A stretch of DNA of 64,000 nt from NCBI GenBank assembly GCA_902794125.1, contig CADBFX010000012.1, positions 1 to 64,000 on the forward strand, given 5' to 3'. Below are positions 22,398-31,904 of this stretch, one piece after another; within the stretch, counting starts at the first letter, position 1, and each line of letters starts with the position of its first letter. Source of the stretch: an uncultured Elusimicrobium sp. (GTDB lineage Bacteria; Elusimicrobiota; Elusimicrobia; Elusimicrobiales; Elusimicrobiaceae). The notes beneath the pieces were generated by a model. That model had not been told where the DNA came from. It did not search any database and saw nothing but the letters and a program-made list of their open reading frames with translations. The position numbers and the translations under genes were made by a program.

Positions 22398-23807
22398 ATG
22401 GCAGCAGAAATTAAATTTGGTACCGACGGTTGGAGAGGCATTGTGGCTTGGGATTTTACGTTTGAAAACGTGCGCCGTGTAGCGCAGGCCTTGGCCGATT
22501 ACATCAGCGAAAATGCCCCCAGTGACGAAAACGGAAAACTGCCCAAAGTGTTTGTGGGGTACGACCGCCGTTTTATGTCGGATTTATTTGCTGCCGATAT
22601 CGCCAGTATTTTCCGCTCCAATAAAATTGATGTAACCCTTTCGGACCGGCCCATCTCTTCGCCGGTAGCGTCGTGTTTAAGCCTTAGCAAGTTTTGGATG
22701 TGTGTGGTGGTAACTGCCAGCCATAACCCGGCTCAATATAATGGTATTAAAATCAAAGTGGCTGGCGGGGCGGCTTCGGCTCGTTTAACAAAAGAATTGG
22801 AAGAAGGAATAGATAAAAATTCCGTGCTTTTGTTGTATGGACAGAAAGCTGAAAAGAAAGATTTTTCGGACGTGTATTTTAAATACGTATCCTCCCACGT
22901 AAACATGAAAAAACTCAAAGCTTTTAAAGGCAAAGTGGTGATGGATTACATGTATGGGGCTGCCAGCGGATACTTGGAGAAAATTTTACCTTCCCGCCAA
23001 GTAATCGCCTTGCATGCGGAGCATGATGCTACGTTTGGCGGCGGGCAGCCGGAGCCGGTAGAGAAAAATTTACACGAACTTAAAAAAGCTGTACTGGCTA
23101 ACAAAGCTGCACTCGGGGTGGCCTTTGACGGCGACGGCGACCGCGTGGCTCTTATTGACGAAAAAGGTACCTATTTAACTCCGTGTGTAATTGCGGCGGT
23201 GTTGTGTCACTATTTAATTAAAGTAAAGAAATTAAAAGGCAAAATCGTGCAGACGGTTTCTATGGGCTATTTGCTAAAACGGATTGCCCGCCAATACAAT
23301 ATGCTTTTTGAAGAAGTGGGCGTTGGTTTTAAAAATGTAGCCGAACGGATGGCACTGGAAGATGTGGCTTTTGGCGTGGAAGAATCGGGCGGGTTTGCTT
23401 GGAAAGGGAACTTGCCGGACCGGGACGGCCTTACCGTTGCTTTGGCTTTCTTGGAAGTAATGGCGGCCAGTGGCAAAAAAGCCAGTGAATTGTGCGCCCA
23501 AGTAGCCGAAGAGTTTGGAACTTCCGTCTATTTGCGCCGCGATATCGCGATTGTAAAACCCGTAGATAAAGCTGCTTTGACGGAAAAAATGCGCAAGAAA
23601 TTGCCTAAAAAAATCAACAACCGCAAAGTGACAGAACTATTAACGTTTGACGGCCTTAAAATTTTATTTGATAATGATGAGTGGCTCCTTATCCGCCCTT
23701 CCGGCACGGAGCCGGTAGTGCGTATTTACGCGGAAACAGCCAGCAAAAAAGAAACGCAGGCACTGTTGGACTTCGGTGAAAAACTGCTTGTGCCTTTTCT
23801 AAAATAG
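22398..23807 (+). CDS. Phosphoglucomutase/phosphomannomutase family protein
   Basis: Alpha-D-phosphohexomutase, 469 residues, interconverting hexose 1- and 6-phosphates. Signatures: FGTDGWRGI (N-terminal), catalytic phosphoserine in TASHNPAQYNGIK (about residue 109), Mg2+ loop FDGDGDRVA (about 239-247), sugar-binding EESGG (about 331) and phosphate loop RPSGTEPVVRIYAE near the C-terminus. All four domains are complete. SD CAGGAGAAA. Exact substrate (Glc, Man or GlcN phosphate) cannot be fixed; the GEVE/S sugar-loop type reads GVEESGGF, which fits glucose/mannose mutases rather than GlmM. The CheY-like gene starts 4 nt after its stop. Confidence 0.88.
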   Translation: MAAEIKFGTDGWRGIVAWDFTFENVRRVAQALADYISENAPSDENGKLPKVFVGYDRRFMSDLFAADIASIFRSNKIDVTLSDRPISSPVASCLSLSKFWMCVVVTASHNPAQYNGIKIKVAGGAASARLTKELEEGIDKNSVLLLYGQKAEKKDFSDVYFKYVSSHVNMKKLKAFKGKVVMDYMYGAASGYLEKILPSRQVIALHAEHDATFGGGQPEPVEKNLHELKKAVLANKAALGVAFDGDGDRVALIDEKGTYLTPCVIAAVLCHYLIKVKKLKGKIVQTVSMGYLLKRIARQYNMLFEEVGVGFKNVAERMALEDVAFGVEESGGFAWKGNLPDRDGLTVALAFLEVMAASGKKASELCAQVAEEFGTSVYLRRDIAIVKPVDKAALTEKMRKKLPKKINNRKVTELLTFDGLKILFDNDEWLLIRPSGTEPVVRIYAETASKKETQALLDFGEKLLVPFLK

Positions 23808-23811
23808 ATCT

Positions 23812-24174
23812 ATGGCAAAAATTGCGCTTGTGGATGATTCGGGAATATTACGTGCGGCTCTTCGCAACGTATTGGAGTCGTCCGGCTTTACGGTAGCGAT
23901 AGAGGCCGAAAATTCGCAGGAATTTTTTGCCGATATGAAGAAAAATCCGGTTGATTTAGTGCTGCTGGATGTGTTTTTCCCTAACGAAAGCGGACTAGAT
24001 ATTCTGGTTCAAATAAAGCAGTTGTATCCGTCGGTAAAAGTATTAATGGTGACGGGGCTGCGGCAAGAAAGCGTTCTAATTCAGGCCCAAAAAAACGGAG
24101 CAGACGGTGTGCTTTACAAGCCCTTTGATACCGCCGAACTAATCGCAGCGATAGAAAGGGTAATTTCCAAATAA
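23812..24174 (+). CDS. Single-domain CheY-like response regulator
   Basis: Stand-alone receiver domain of 120 residues. Conserved acidic pair in ALVDDSG, phospho-acceptor Asp in LLDVFFPNESG (about residue 48), Thr in VTGL and Lys in YKPFD. No output domain. Only 4 nt separate it from the mutase gene, so it is co-transcribed with it. No cognate kinase or chemotaxis gene is close; a link to motility or to the hexomutase is not shown. Confidence 0.87.
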   Translation: MAKIALVDDSGILRAALRNVLESSGFTVAIEAENSQEFFADMKKNPVDLVLLDVFFPNESGLDILVQIKQLYPSVKVLMVTGLRQESVLIQAQKNGADGVLYKPFDTAELIAAIERVISK

Positions 24175-24184
24175 ATTTGGTGAT

Positions 24185-24221
24185 AAAAAAGGGAACGAGT
24201 AAAAACTCGTTCCCTTTTTTT
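24185..24221. terminator. Bidirectional terminator
   Basis: AAAAAAGGGAACGAGT / ACTCGTTCCCTTTTTTT with an AAAA loop, between the CheY-like gene (+) and lptG (-). Confidence 0.9.
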
Positions 24222-24231
24222 GTTTACAAGA

Positions 24232-25323
24232 CTATAACTTCAACCATTTAAATTCAAAGAATACTACCGCTCCGAATAATATCACCGGGCCCCAACCGGC
24301 CAGGAACGGATTAAGATATCCGTTTTCGCCAAGCGAGGTGCACATGGACATGAGCCACCAAAAGGTAAACGCGATTACCATGGAAGCTAAAATGTTAATA
24401 ATTTTGCTTTTGCGGCGCGTGCTAATGGCAAACGGCATACCAAGTAAACACATAATAACTGTTACAAACGGAGTGGCTAATTTTGATTGTCGCATCGTTT
24501 CGGCCGAGTAAGAAGCAATACCGGTGCGCTTATGAAAACGAATCCGCTTGGTCAGATCCCGCACGCTCATTAATTTCTCATACACGCGTCCGATAGACAT
24601 TTGATCCGGCCGAATTTCTACCGGAGAAATTTCTTCTTCAAAGGGCTCTTCTTGCATATCTACCAGGTTTGTAAACGTACGGCGAAAGCCGTTTTTAAAT
24701 ATCCATTTTTGTTGGGCTTTATCCCACACCATTTGTTCAGCTACAATTTGGGAAGCAATGTTCCACTCGTCATCATAAGTATCAAACGATACTTTGGTCA
24801 TGGTGCCAGTGGTTAAGTCAACCGATTTGGCATATAACATTTGGCGGGAAGATAGTTTAATCAGAACATCTTGTTCCAAGTATTGATTGTAATTGGGGCG
24901 CGGTTTCATGCGCGTGTAATAGATATAATTGGCTTTTACGTTCAATGGCGGAACGATAAATTCCTGCATTAGTAGCGTAAGCCCGGCTACTAATAAAATG
25001 CATGCAATAATCGGTTTAAAAAGTTGTTTGGGGGAAAAGCCACCCGCCACACAGGCCGTCCACTCGCCGTTGGAAACCATTTCCGAAATAACCGAAATAG
25101 CCCCTAGCAAACAAGCCACCGGCATAATCGTGGCCAACCAATTGGGAAATGTAACCAACGAATACGATAAAATATCCCATAGTGTCGTGGTGCCGTTGCC
25201 CAGATTTTTCATTTTTTCAAACGTATCCCCTAACACTACTAACGCGGCAAACACGCCCATGGCAAACAGAAAAGGTCCCCAGAATTTTTTAGAAATATAC
25301 GAAGAAATAAGACGGGTTTTCAT
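24232..25323 (-). CDS. lptG: LPS export permease LptG-like (YjgQ family)
   Basis: Transmembrane half of the LptB2FG transporter that extracts lipopolysaccharide from the inner membrane. 363 residues from ATG 25323, which overlaps the lptF stop (TAATG), so translation is coupled; the longer open frame starts inside lptF. Architecture: N-terminal helices starting in SYISKKFWGPFLFAMGVF, a periplasmic beta-jellyroll (about 130-260) and three C-terminal helices. Typical LptG segments: LPVACLLGAISVISEM-like helix and the C-terminal MCLLGMPFAISTRR. The matching ATPase LptB and LptC are not in the window. Confidence 0.85.
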   Translation of the reverse strand: MKTRLISSYISKKFWGPFLFAMGVFAALVVLGDTFEKMKNLGNGTTTLWDILSYSLVTFPNWLATIMPVACLLGAISVISEMVSNGEWTACVAGGFSPKQLFKPIIACILLVAGLTLLMQEFIVPPLNVKANYIYYTRMKPRPNYNQYLEQDVLIKLSSRQMLYAKSVDLTTGTMTKVSFDTYDDEWNIASQIVAEQMVWDKAQQKWIFKNGFRRTFTNLVDMQEEPFEEEISPVEIRPDQMSIGRVYEKLMSVRDLTKRIRFHKRTGIASYSAETMRQSKLATPFVTVIMCLLGMPFAISTRRKSKIINILASMVIAFTFWWLMSMCTSLGENGYLNPFLAGWGPVILFGAVVFFEFKWLKL

Positions 25324-26417
25324 TAAATGTTTAACCTCTTTTTCCACAGCCAGTAGCCCACCGCGGTTCCCACAAACACAGGTAACCACGGCCCGGGGTA
25401 AGAAATCCAGGCATATTTTTTACCGAGCGAAAGGCCCAAGGTCATCAGTAAATAAAACGAAAAGATAATAATTACGCTAAACAACATGCCCCATCCTTTG
25501 TTGGTGCGTTTTCCCAAAGAAAAACCGATCGGGCAACTGACAAAAAGTAAAATAAGCGGCGACAGTGCCAGCACGTTTCGCATGCTAATCCCGGTGCGGA
25601 ATTCGTTGGCGGTTTTTTCATCCAACGGATCGTTGCGCAGGCGGCGTAAAAGTTTAGTGGTGGTCATTTCGCCAATACGTAATTTGCGGGTATGCTCTTT
25701 AATAAGGGAAATGTTCATGGTGTAGTCATCAAAGTTAGCCGCAATAATGGAAGAAGCATCTTTATCAGACACGCGTTGCATTTGCCCGTCTTTGAGTTGT
25801 AAGCCGATGGCCGTGTCGCTTAAAATAATTTTGCCGGAGGAAGCGTTTACTTTGGTGCTTAAAGCCCCGGCATCATTTTTGCGAATTAAGTGGATTAATT
25901 GCGCGGTATTGGTTTTGTCGTCCAAGTTTTCCAGGTACAAATCCCAATCGCCCAAATCAATAAATGTTTTCGGCTCCAAGGTAACTTTTGTAATTTTGCT
26001 ATAGGCTTCTTCGCGCCGGTTGATAAATTTTTTATAACTGCGCGGTGTCAGCCAGTTACCCATAATAACCAGAATAATGGAAAGAACGATGGCGCACGCT
26101 AAAAGCGGGCGGACAATTTCCTTAAATGAAAACCCGGCCGCACGCAGGGCGATTAATTCGCCTTGTTCGCTCATGTTAGTTAGCGTGAGTAATACCGCGA
26201 TTTGAAAGGCCATGGGAGCACTTAAACAGAATACGTCCGGCAAAATGTTTAGTAGCGAAGAAATAATCCACCCCAACCCCGTGCCGTAGGTCATGGCCAT
26301 ATCCAGCACTTTGATGAAGTGGTTCATAAAAATTACAAACGTCAATACGCCGACGACACCGGCAAAAAACGTTAGTAAACTTTTAGCTATGTAGCGGGTG
26401 AAGATACTTACACGCAT
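25323..26417 (-). CDS. lptF: LPS export permease LptF-like (YjgP family)
   Basis: Partner permease of LptG in LPS transport, 364 residues. N-terminal helices (SIFTRYIAKSLLTFFAGVVGVL), a coupling-helix region MSEQGELIALRAAGFSFKEIVRP that contacts the ATPase, a periplasmic beta-jellyroll (about 130-250) and three C-terminal helices with FVSCPIGFSLGKR. The GELIALRAAG segment is the family hallmark. No Shine-Dalgarno; an extended -10 (TGTTAGAAT) ends 7 nt before the ATG, giving at most a 1-nt leader. Divergent from the SprA-like gene across 108 bp, and both concern the outer membrane, so coordinated control is possible. Confidence 0.87.
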   Translation of the reverse strand: MRVSIFTRYIAKSLLTFFAGVVGVLTFVIFMNHFIKVLDMAMTYGTGLGWIISSLLNILPDVFCLSAPMAFQIAVLLTLTNMSEQGELIALRAAGFSFKEIVRPLLACAIVLSIILVIMGNWLTPRSYKKFINRREEAYSKITKVTLEPKTFIDLGDWDLYLENLDDKTNTAQLIHLIRKNDAGALSTKVNASSGKIILSDTAIGLQLKDGQMQRVSDKDASSIIAANFDDYTMNISLIKEHTRKLRIGEMTTTKLLRRLRNDPLDEKTANEFRTGISMRNVLALSPLILLFVSCPIGFSLGKRTNKGWGMLFSVIIIFSFYLLMTLGLSLGKKYAWISYPGPWLPVFVGTAVGYWLWKKRLNI

Positions 26418-26424
26418 ATCTTTT

Positions 26425-26433
26425 ATTCTAACA
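26425..26433 (-). promoter_or_regulatory. Extended -10 of lptF (near-leaderless)
   Basis: Minus-strand TGTTAGAAT ends 7 nt before the lptF ATG. The predicted mRNA starts at or 1 nt before the start codon. Confidence 0.5.
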
Positions 26434-26493
26434 AAATATCAGAGGAAGTAAAACCCCGAACGCGTTTTCCGCACGCGCACGCGCGAAATGTTA

Positions 26494-26499
26494 TAGAAT
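26494..26499 (+). promoter_or_regulatory. -10 box ahead of the leader ORF of the SprA-like gene
   Basis: TAGAAT ends exactly 6 nt before an ATG at 26506 that opens a 7-codon frame. Same geometry as four other leaderless starts in the window. Confidence 0.5.
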
Positions 26500-26505
26500 G
26501 AAATA

Positions 26506-26529
26506 ATGAGGTATTTTTCCTTCTTATGA
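26506..26529 (+). CDS. Predicted 7-residue leader ORF (MRYFSFL)
   Basis: ATG at the predicted +1 opens a frame encoding MRYFSFL. Its TGA overlaps the ATG of the 1792-residue gene (ATGA, 26526-26529), in a different frame. The big gene has no well-placed Shine-Dalgarno of its own (only GAGG 14 nt upstream), so initiation by coupled re-initiation after this leader is plausible. Too short for compositional evidence; support comes only from promoter spacing and the exact overlap. Confidence 0.35.
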   Translation: MRYFSFL

Positions 26530-29500
26530 AAATACTGCGGCTGTTTGTTGCCCTGGCAATACTGCTGCAATTTGTTTCGGCTCCTGTGTTAGGTGCCGAA
26601 ACGTTGCCGTATAGTTTGGTAGACAAAAGCCAATACGCTATCTTTGAAGAAGAACAAGCCGCTCAAAAAGAAGCCGAACTTGCCCTGGAAGACCCACCGG
26701 ATGATGCTGAACTGTTAAGATATACGAATGAATTTTGGCGCCAGGCCGTTACGTCGGTAGAAGGGGCCTATAAGTTAGATAAAGAGCCGGAGCCTATTCC
26801 GGACTTGACCCTTTTAAACCCCACGCTTTCTTTACCGCTTTACGGTACCAGCGTCGCTTTGACAGGCCGCTATGTGCTGGGTTTTAAGATGGCTTCCAAA
26901 AAATACAAAAAAGATAAAAATAATGATATTACTTCGCGCAACCAACACAGCACCGAAATGAAACAAGAACTGCAACTGAAAATGCAGGGTAAAATTGTGG
27001 ACCGTGTGTTTGTGGATATTGATTATGATGATCAGCGCGAAGAAGAAAAGACACTCTCCGTGGCGTACCGCGGTAAACCCGGCGAACTGGTACAGTTGGC
27101 AGAGTTCGGGGATATTGATTTATCGCTTCCGAAAACGGAATTTATTGCCTACGAAAAACAGCTCTTCGGGGCAAAAATGCATTTGCAACACAAAAATGCC
27201 AATTTGTATTTAATCGGTTCACAAACAAAAGGTTCCAGTAAACAAAAGAAATTCGTGGGTAGCAGCGTGTCGGAAATTGTTTCGCTGGCGGATACTTCTT
27301 ATATACGGCGTACGTATTACGATTTGACGTTTGGCGGCAATATTAAAGGCGGTTCGGTGGATCCCAGTGCCTATACGCAATGGTATAACAATATGGGAAA
27401 CATCTCGGTGGGGAGCGAAGAAATTTACCTTTATTCCAACAAAGTGTCTTCGGATTATGTACCGGTTACCAAAACCGCTACCGATTATCTAGGCACTCGC
27501 GAATATACCGCCCAATGGCAATTACTTACTCGCGGGGTAGATTACACCATCGATTACGCGCGCGGTATGATTACATTTAAAAAATCTATCACGGCAGCCA
27601 GTGTGCTGGCGGTAGATTACCGCAACTCTACCGGAACTCAATTAAGTTCCACCGGGCAAACGCCTAATACGATTAAACTAATTAAGACGGAAAACGATAA
27701 ACCCTGGGAAGTAGCCCCCTATACGGATACGGAAACGGCCGATAAAATGGAAATCAAACGTTTCTACAATATCGGGGCACAGAAAATCACACAGGATAAC
27801 GGCAAAGGCAATTTCATCTTGCGGCTTTTAGACGCCAACGGTCAGGAAGTCGGCGAAAGTGCTTCTCCTCGCCAGGTCTATCCGTCAACGATTACGATGG
27901 ATTTTGACCAAGGTATTTTTGAACTTGACAGCCGCATGACTGATGACCGCGGATTATATAACGTAACCCCGGTTTCTTCGCGTAACCGCACTTTTAAAAT
28001 TCAGTACGAAAGCACCGTTAAGACGTATTTTATTGAGTCTAACATCGTTTTACAATCAGAAACCGTTAAATTAAACGGCCGCCAATTAACCCGCAATAAC
28101 GATTACTATATTGATTATACTTCCGGTTTTATTACGTTCTACAAAGGCGATCAAATTACCGAAAACTCCGTCATTGATATTACGTACGATACCGTTACCG
28201 GGTCTAGTTCTAATAACTCGGTGATGGGCGGCCGATTAGATTATAAACTGTTTGATAAAATCGTCTTGGGTGCTACCATGCTCAAAGAAGGCGGCGATAA
28301 ACCCAACACCGTGCCGCAAGTGGGGGCCTACAACAAGGAACTGTTGGTGTACGGGGCGGATATCAATGGGCGTGACATTAAAGTAGCGGATAACGTATCG
28401 TTAGATTTCGGCGCGGAAGTAGCCAAGAGTAAAAAAGACCAAAACATGTTTGGCTACGCGATGGTTGACAGCATGAATGATACGCACGAACAAGTAGCCG
28501 TATCGCGCGTATTTAGAGATTGGGTTGTTGCCTCCAACCCCAACAATAAACCGAACTTTTTAGATGCTATCCATTGGGATACACAAGATGTCAATGCATT
28601 AGAAATTAACCCGCATTCTATTGCCAATTACAACGATAAACAACAAGTCTTGGTAATTGATTACGATTTTAGCCGCAGTACCGGCCCGTATGCGGACCGC
28701 GATGAAGTCTCTATCGTCTATCCGATTAGCCACAGCGGGGTGGATTTGTCCGAAAAGACATCGTTTGAACTCACTATGCTCGGCGAAACGAATGGCCCGG
28801 AGATTAACGTAACATTTGGTAATATTAGCGAAGATTCGGATAATAGCGGCGGCATGACGACCCAGTGCGGCGCAGGTGTGCCGAAAACGGAAGATATTTA
28901 TTGCCGCAACAGTTTGGCTCCCAACGAAGATATCGGCTGGCTTTATACCAACCCGGACGGAAGCGAACAACGCTACAACCCGTTTGTGCATAACGTGTTT
29001 AACCCCGAATCGCAACCTAACGGTCGTATTGATACGCAAGACTTAAACGGTAACGGAAAATTTGATGTGGAAGATATCCCGGCGCAAGGGAATTTCGGGT
29101 TTAACGGGGCGACTATTCCCACCGCCGCCGGGCAGCAAGCTCCGGGGCAAGATCCGGCTTGGCAAACGTACACCGCACCGCTGTTGATCCCGTCGGCAGA
29201 TAAACCCCGTTGGACGGCTGTCCGCCATGTGCGTATTACGCTCAAAAAAGGTACGAATACCAAAGAAAAAGGGCAGATTAAAATTGCCAATGTGTCTTTA
29301 TCGGGTACCGCTTGGAACGTAAAAGACAATACTGATCCCAGCCAATTTGCTGTGGCAGGTATCAACAACGTGGATAACGCCTCTTACGAACCTATCTTTG
29401 CCGACCGCCGCGGGGACGGGCAACGCGTGTTTAATTATTTGTATGGTTCTATTGAAAATTATAAAAGCACCATAGATTCTGCTAACGCTTTAGATCAGTC

Positions 29501-31904
29501 ACTTAACATTACATTTGATACCACTCCGTCTTCCGTTTTGGAAGTGGATGATAGTTTGGGCGAGCTGCAACCCGCGGGTGAATTATTTGCCAACCGTAAC
29601 TTTCAAAGTATGGATTTTTCGCAGCACAAAGAATTTCGTTTCTTGTTGCATAGCACGCCCGGCAACGTGGGAACGGAATTTTTTATGAAAGTGGGGACGG
29701 AAACCAATTACGATAAAATCGTTGTTCCGCTGGGGAGCGACTTTGATGGCTGGCGACTGATTTCGTTAAAAATGGTGGACACGAACGGAGACGGCGTTAC
29801 CGATGCATTTGTAGATGCCTCCGACCCTTCCTACAACGTAAAAGTATATAACCGCCGGACGGGAAACGGAACCTTAAACTTCCGCGAAGTCAGTTTAATT
29901 TTAACCGGGGTACAAAAGCCGGTGGGCAGCGCGGGGAGCGTTGGTTCGGTGTGGCTTAACGTAATTCACTTGGCTGAATCTATCACGTCGGAAGGCGAAG
30001 CATACAAAGCGGATGTGGCGTTGAAATGGGAAGGTTGGGGAAGTGCCGGCGCCAAGTACAAGCACAAAGACAGCAATTTTGAAACCCCGTTAGTTGTATC
30101 TAAACAACAAGAAACAACGGAAGAAGAATACTTTGTTAAAGTGGACCGCATTAAAGAATTCCCCATGCAAGCTACCTTGGCCCGCAGCAGTACTACGACT
30201 CCGTTGGTAACCGATAGCCGGGAATATAACACTGTTAGTTTATTAGATAAAGGCAAAGTAGAGCGGCAAAATGCCGTTGTACGTGGTGATTTTATTAAAG
30301 AGAATATGCCGCGCATCGGTTTAGAATATACGATGGAACAAGTAGATTACGATTTAATGCGCCGCAAAGATGATGCCCAAACATACGGGGCCACGTTATC
30401 ACATTCTACGGGTGCATTTAAAAATATTTCTGCCGGATATTACGTAACCAATTCTTCGGTAGAGTATGATAAAATTCGTCACTTGGAATCCAGCACCTAC
30501 TACGATACGGATGAAAATAGACAGAAAATGAATATGAAATTTACGTACCAACCGAGTAATTCATTTCATATTACACCGTCTTACAGTTATAGCAAGAGTA
30601 AAGAGGACCGTACTCATTTCGCCATTGGCGGGCAGGATAATTTGCACTATCCCAAAGCCATGACGCAAAACACAGGTTTTAACTCCACGTGGAAAATTAC
30701 CAACTGGTTGGCACCGTCAGCCAGTTACCAAATTAATACGGTGGAAAATAATAACTTAACGGCCAAAACTATTACGGCTTCGGGTGTTTCAACAAATGTG
30801 GGAGTGGGGCAAGTCAAAACGGTGAACCGTAATGCCGATGGGGGCGTGTCACTTACGCTTAACGGAAATGAAATTTTACCCAAAAGTAAATTGTTCAATA
30901 CGTTGATTATTTCGTCGGGTTACCGCATTCAGGACGCGGACTCCTGGGCAGATGTAGACAGCGGGTTTGACTCGCGCAAAGAATTGTGGATTCGCCATTC
31001 GTTTAAGGATGTGGGCAGCTATGGTTACCGCAAAAGTATGACGTTGCGTGATACATTTACTTCTACCCAACGTTGGAGTCCGTTAGCCAAATACGAACTT
31101 ACCGGCGCGGCTGCTCCGTTACAAACTATTTCCATTATTAATAACTTTAGTAAAACTTTCCAAACGAACGAACAAACAGGTACCGCATACGATTCCACCA
31201 GCATAACATTGCCGGATTTAACTTTCTCCATTTCGGATTTGGAAAAATTCTTGTATGCGGGGCGTTGGCTAAGTGCATCTAATTTAAAATTACGTTACAG
31301 TTGGGTGGAGCAAAAGAACATCGGCACCGATGAACAATATACCACGCAATACGGGGGCGATTTACGCTTTATGTTGTTTAACTACTTTGATACGGTGCTG
31401 AACTATACTCACAAAGAGGCGGACAAAACCGATTTGCGTGCCCGCACCAGTTTGGAACGGGTGAAAGATAATAATCTTTCCGCGCAGACTTCCTTCTACG
31501 TCGGCGCCATGCGTATCACGCCTAAAATTATGCACAACTCGTTTGATAAATGGCTCGTGCATGGGAAGATCAGCGAGAGCTACACGGAAACGATTCCCAG
31601 CTTAAATTTACGGTGGGACTTCAACCTCCCGCATGGAATCAAACTGCCGTTTATTAACCGCATTTACACGGCCACTAACCGCGTGATTTGGAATACTACA
31701 TTTACTTATAAAGATAAACGCTCCGAAGTGGAAGTAAAAGATAACTACAAAATGTTTGATGCTACCACGTCGTTAGATTATGAAATGTCGCGCAATTTAC
31801 GTTTTACGCTTTCCGGCGGATTTACGATTTTAAACCACGCTTACGTAGAAACGGAAGATTATACTGCCTACAATGTAGCCGCTAACGTGACGGTGCAATT
31901 CTAA
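26526..31904 (+). CDS. Giant outer-membrane beta-barrel protein, SprA/Sov-like
   Basis: 1792 residues; signal peptide MKILRLFVALAILLQFVSAP...LGA, then an almost wholly beta-rich protein ending in a phenylalanine (VTVQF), as outer-membrane barrels do. Segments resembling SprA/Sov, the type IX translocon: AEFGDIDLSLP followed by QLFGAKMHLQ (about 190-220), repeated LTRGVDYTIDYARGMITF / LTRNNDYYIDYTSGFITFY modules (about 338 and 520), a region where IKIANVSLSGTAW recalls SprA strand patterns, and a C-terminal half of alternating amphipathic strands. An EF-hand/dockerin-like acidic loop lies near 828-850 (GRIDTQDLNGNGKFDVED). Four Cys near 785-800. Shorter than typical SprA (about 2400). comF overlaps its stop (TAATG). 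No other T9SS gene is in the window; assignment is by eye. Confidence 0.65.
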   Translation: MKILRLFVALAILLQFVSAPVLGAETLPYSLVDKSQYAIFEEEQAAQKEAELALEDPPDDAELLRYTNEFWRQAVTSVEGAYKLDKEPEPIPDLTLLNPTLSLPLYGTSVALTGRYVLGFKMASKKYKKDKNNDITSRNQHSTEMKQELQLKMQGKIVDRVFVDIDYDDQREEEKTLSVAYRGKPGELVQLAEFGDIDLSLPKTEFIAYEKQLFGAKMHLQHKNANLYLIGSQTKGSSKQKKFVGSSVSEIVSLADTSYIRRTYYDLTFGGNIKGGSVDPSAYTQWYNNMGNISVGSEEIYLYSNKVSSDYVPVTKTATDYLGTREYTAQWQLLTRGVDYTIDYARGMITFKKSITAASVLAVDYRNSTGTQLSSTGQTPNTIKLIKTENDKPWEVAPYTDTETADKMEIKRFYNIGAQKITQDNGKGNFILRLLDANGQEVGESASPRQVYPSTITMDFDQGIFELDSRMTDDRGLYNVTPVSSRNRTFKIQYESTVKTYFIESNIVLQSETVKLNGRQLTRNNDYYIDYTSGFITFYKGDQITENSVIDITYDTVTGSSSNNSVMGGRLDYKLFDKIVLGATMLKEGGDKPNTVPQVGAYNKELLVYGADINGRDIKVADNVSLDFGAEVAKSKKDQNMFGYAMVDSMNDTHEQVAVSRVFRDWVVASNPNNKPNFLDAIHWDTQDVNALEINPHSIANYNDKQQVLVIDYDFSRSTGPYADRDEVSIVYPISHSGVDLSEKTSFELTMLGETNGPEINVTFGNISEDSDNSGGMTTQCGAGVPKTEDIYCRNSLAPNEDIGWLYTNPDGSEQRYNPFVHNVFNPESQPNGRIDTQDLNGNGKFDVEDIPAQGNFGFNGATIPTAAGQQAPGQDPAWQTYTAPLLIPSADKPRWTAVRHVRITLKKGTNTKEKGQIKIANVSLSGTAWNVKDNTDPSQFAVAGINNVDNASYEPIFADRRGDGQRVFNYLYGSIENYKSTIDSANALDQSLNITFDTTPSSVLEVDDSLGELQPAGELFANRNFQSMDFSQHKEFRFLLHSTPGNVGTEFFMKVGTETNYDKIVVPLGSDFDGWRLISLKMVDTNGDGVTDAFVDASDPSYNVKVYNRRTGNGTLNFREVSLILTGVQKPVGSAGSVGSVWLNVIHLAESITSEGEAYKADVALKWEGWGSAGAKYKHKDSNFETPLVVSKQQETTEEEYFVKVDRIKEFPMQATLARSSTTTPLVTDSREYNTVSLLDKGKVERQNAVVRGDFIKENMPRIGLEYTMEQVDYDLMRRKDDAQTYGATLSHSTGAFKNISAGYYVTNSSVEYDKIRHLESSTYYDTDENRQKMNMKFTYQPSNSFHITPSYSYSKSKEDRTHFAIGGQDNLHYPKAMTQNTGFNSTWKITNWLAPSASYQINTVENNNLTAKTITASGVSTNVGVGQVKTVNRNADGGVSLTLNGNEILPKSKLFNTLIISSGYRIQDADSWADVDSGFDSRKELWIRHSFKDVGSYGYRKSMTLRDTFTSTQRWSPLAKYELTGAAAPLQTISIINNFSKTFQTNEQTGTAYDSTSITLPDLTFSISDLEKFLYAGRWLSASNLKLRYSWVEQKNIGTDEQYTTQYGGDLRFMLFNYFDTVLNYTHKEADKTDLRARTSLERVKDNNLSAQTSFYVGAMRITPKIMHNSFDKWLVHGKISESYTETIPSLNLRWDFNLPHGIKLPFINRIYTATNRVIWNTTFTYKDKRSEVEVKDNYKMFDATTSLDYEMSRNLRFTLSGGFTILNHAYVETEDYTAYNVAANVTVQF

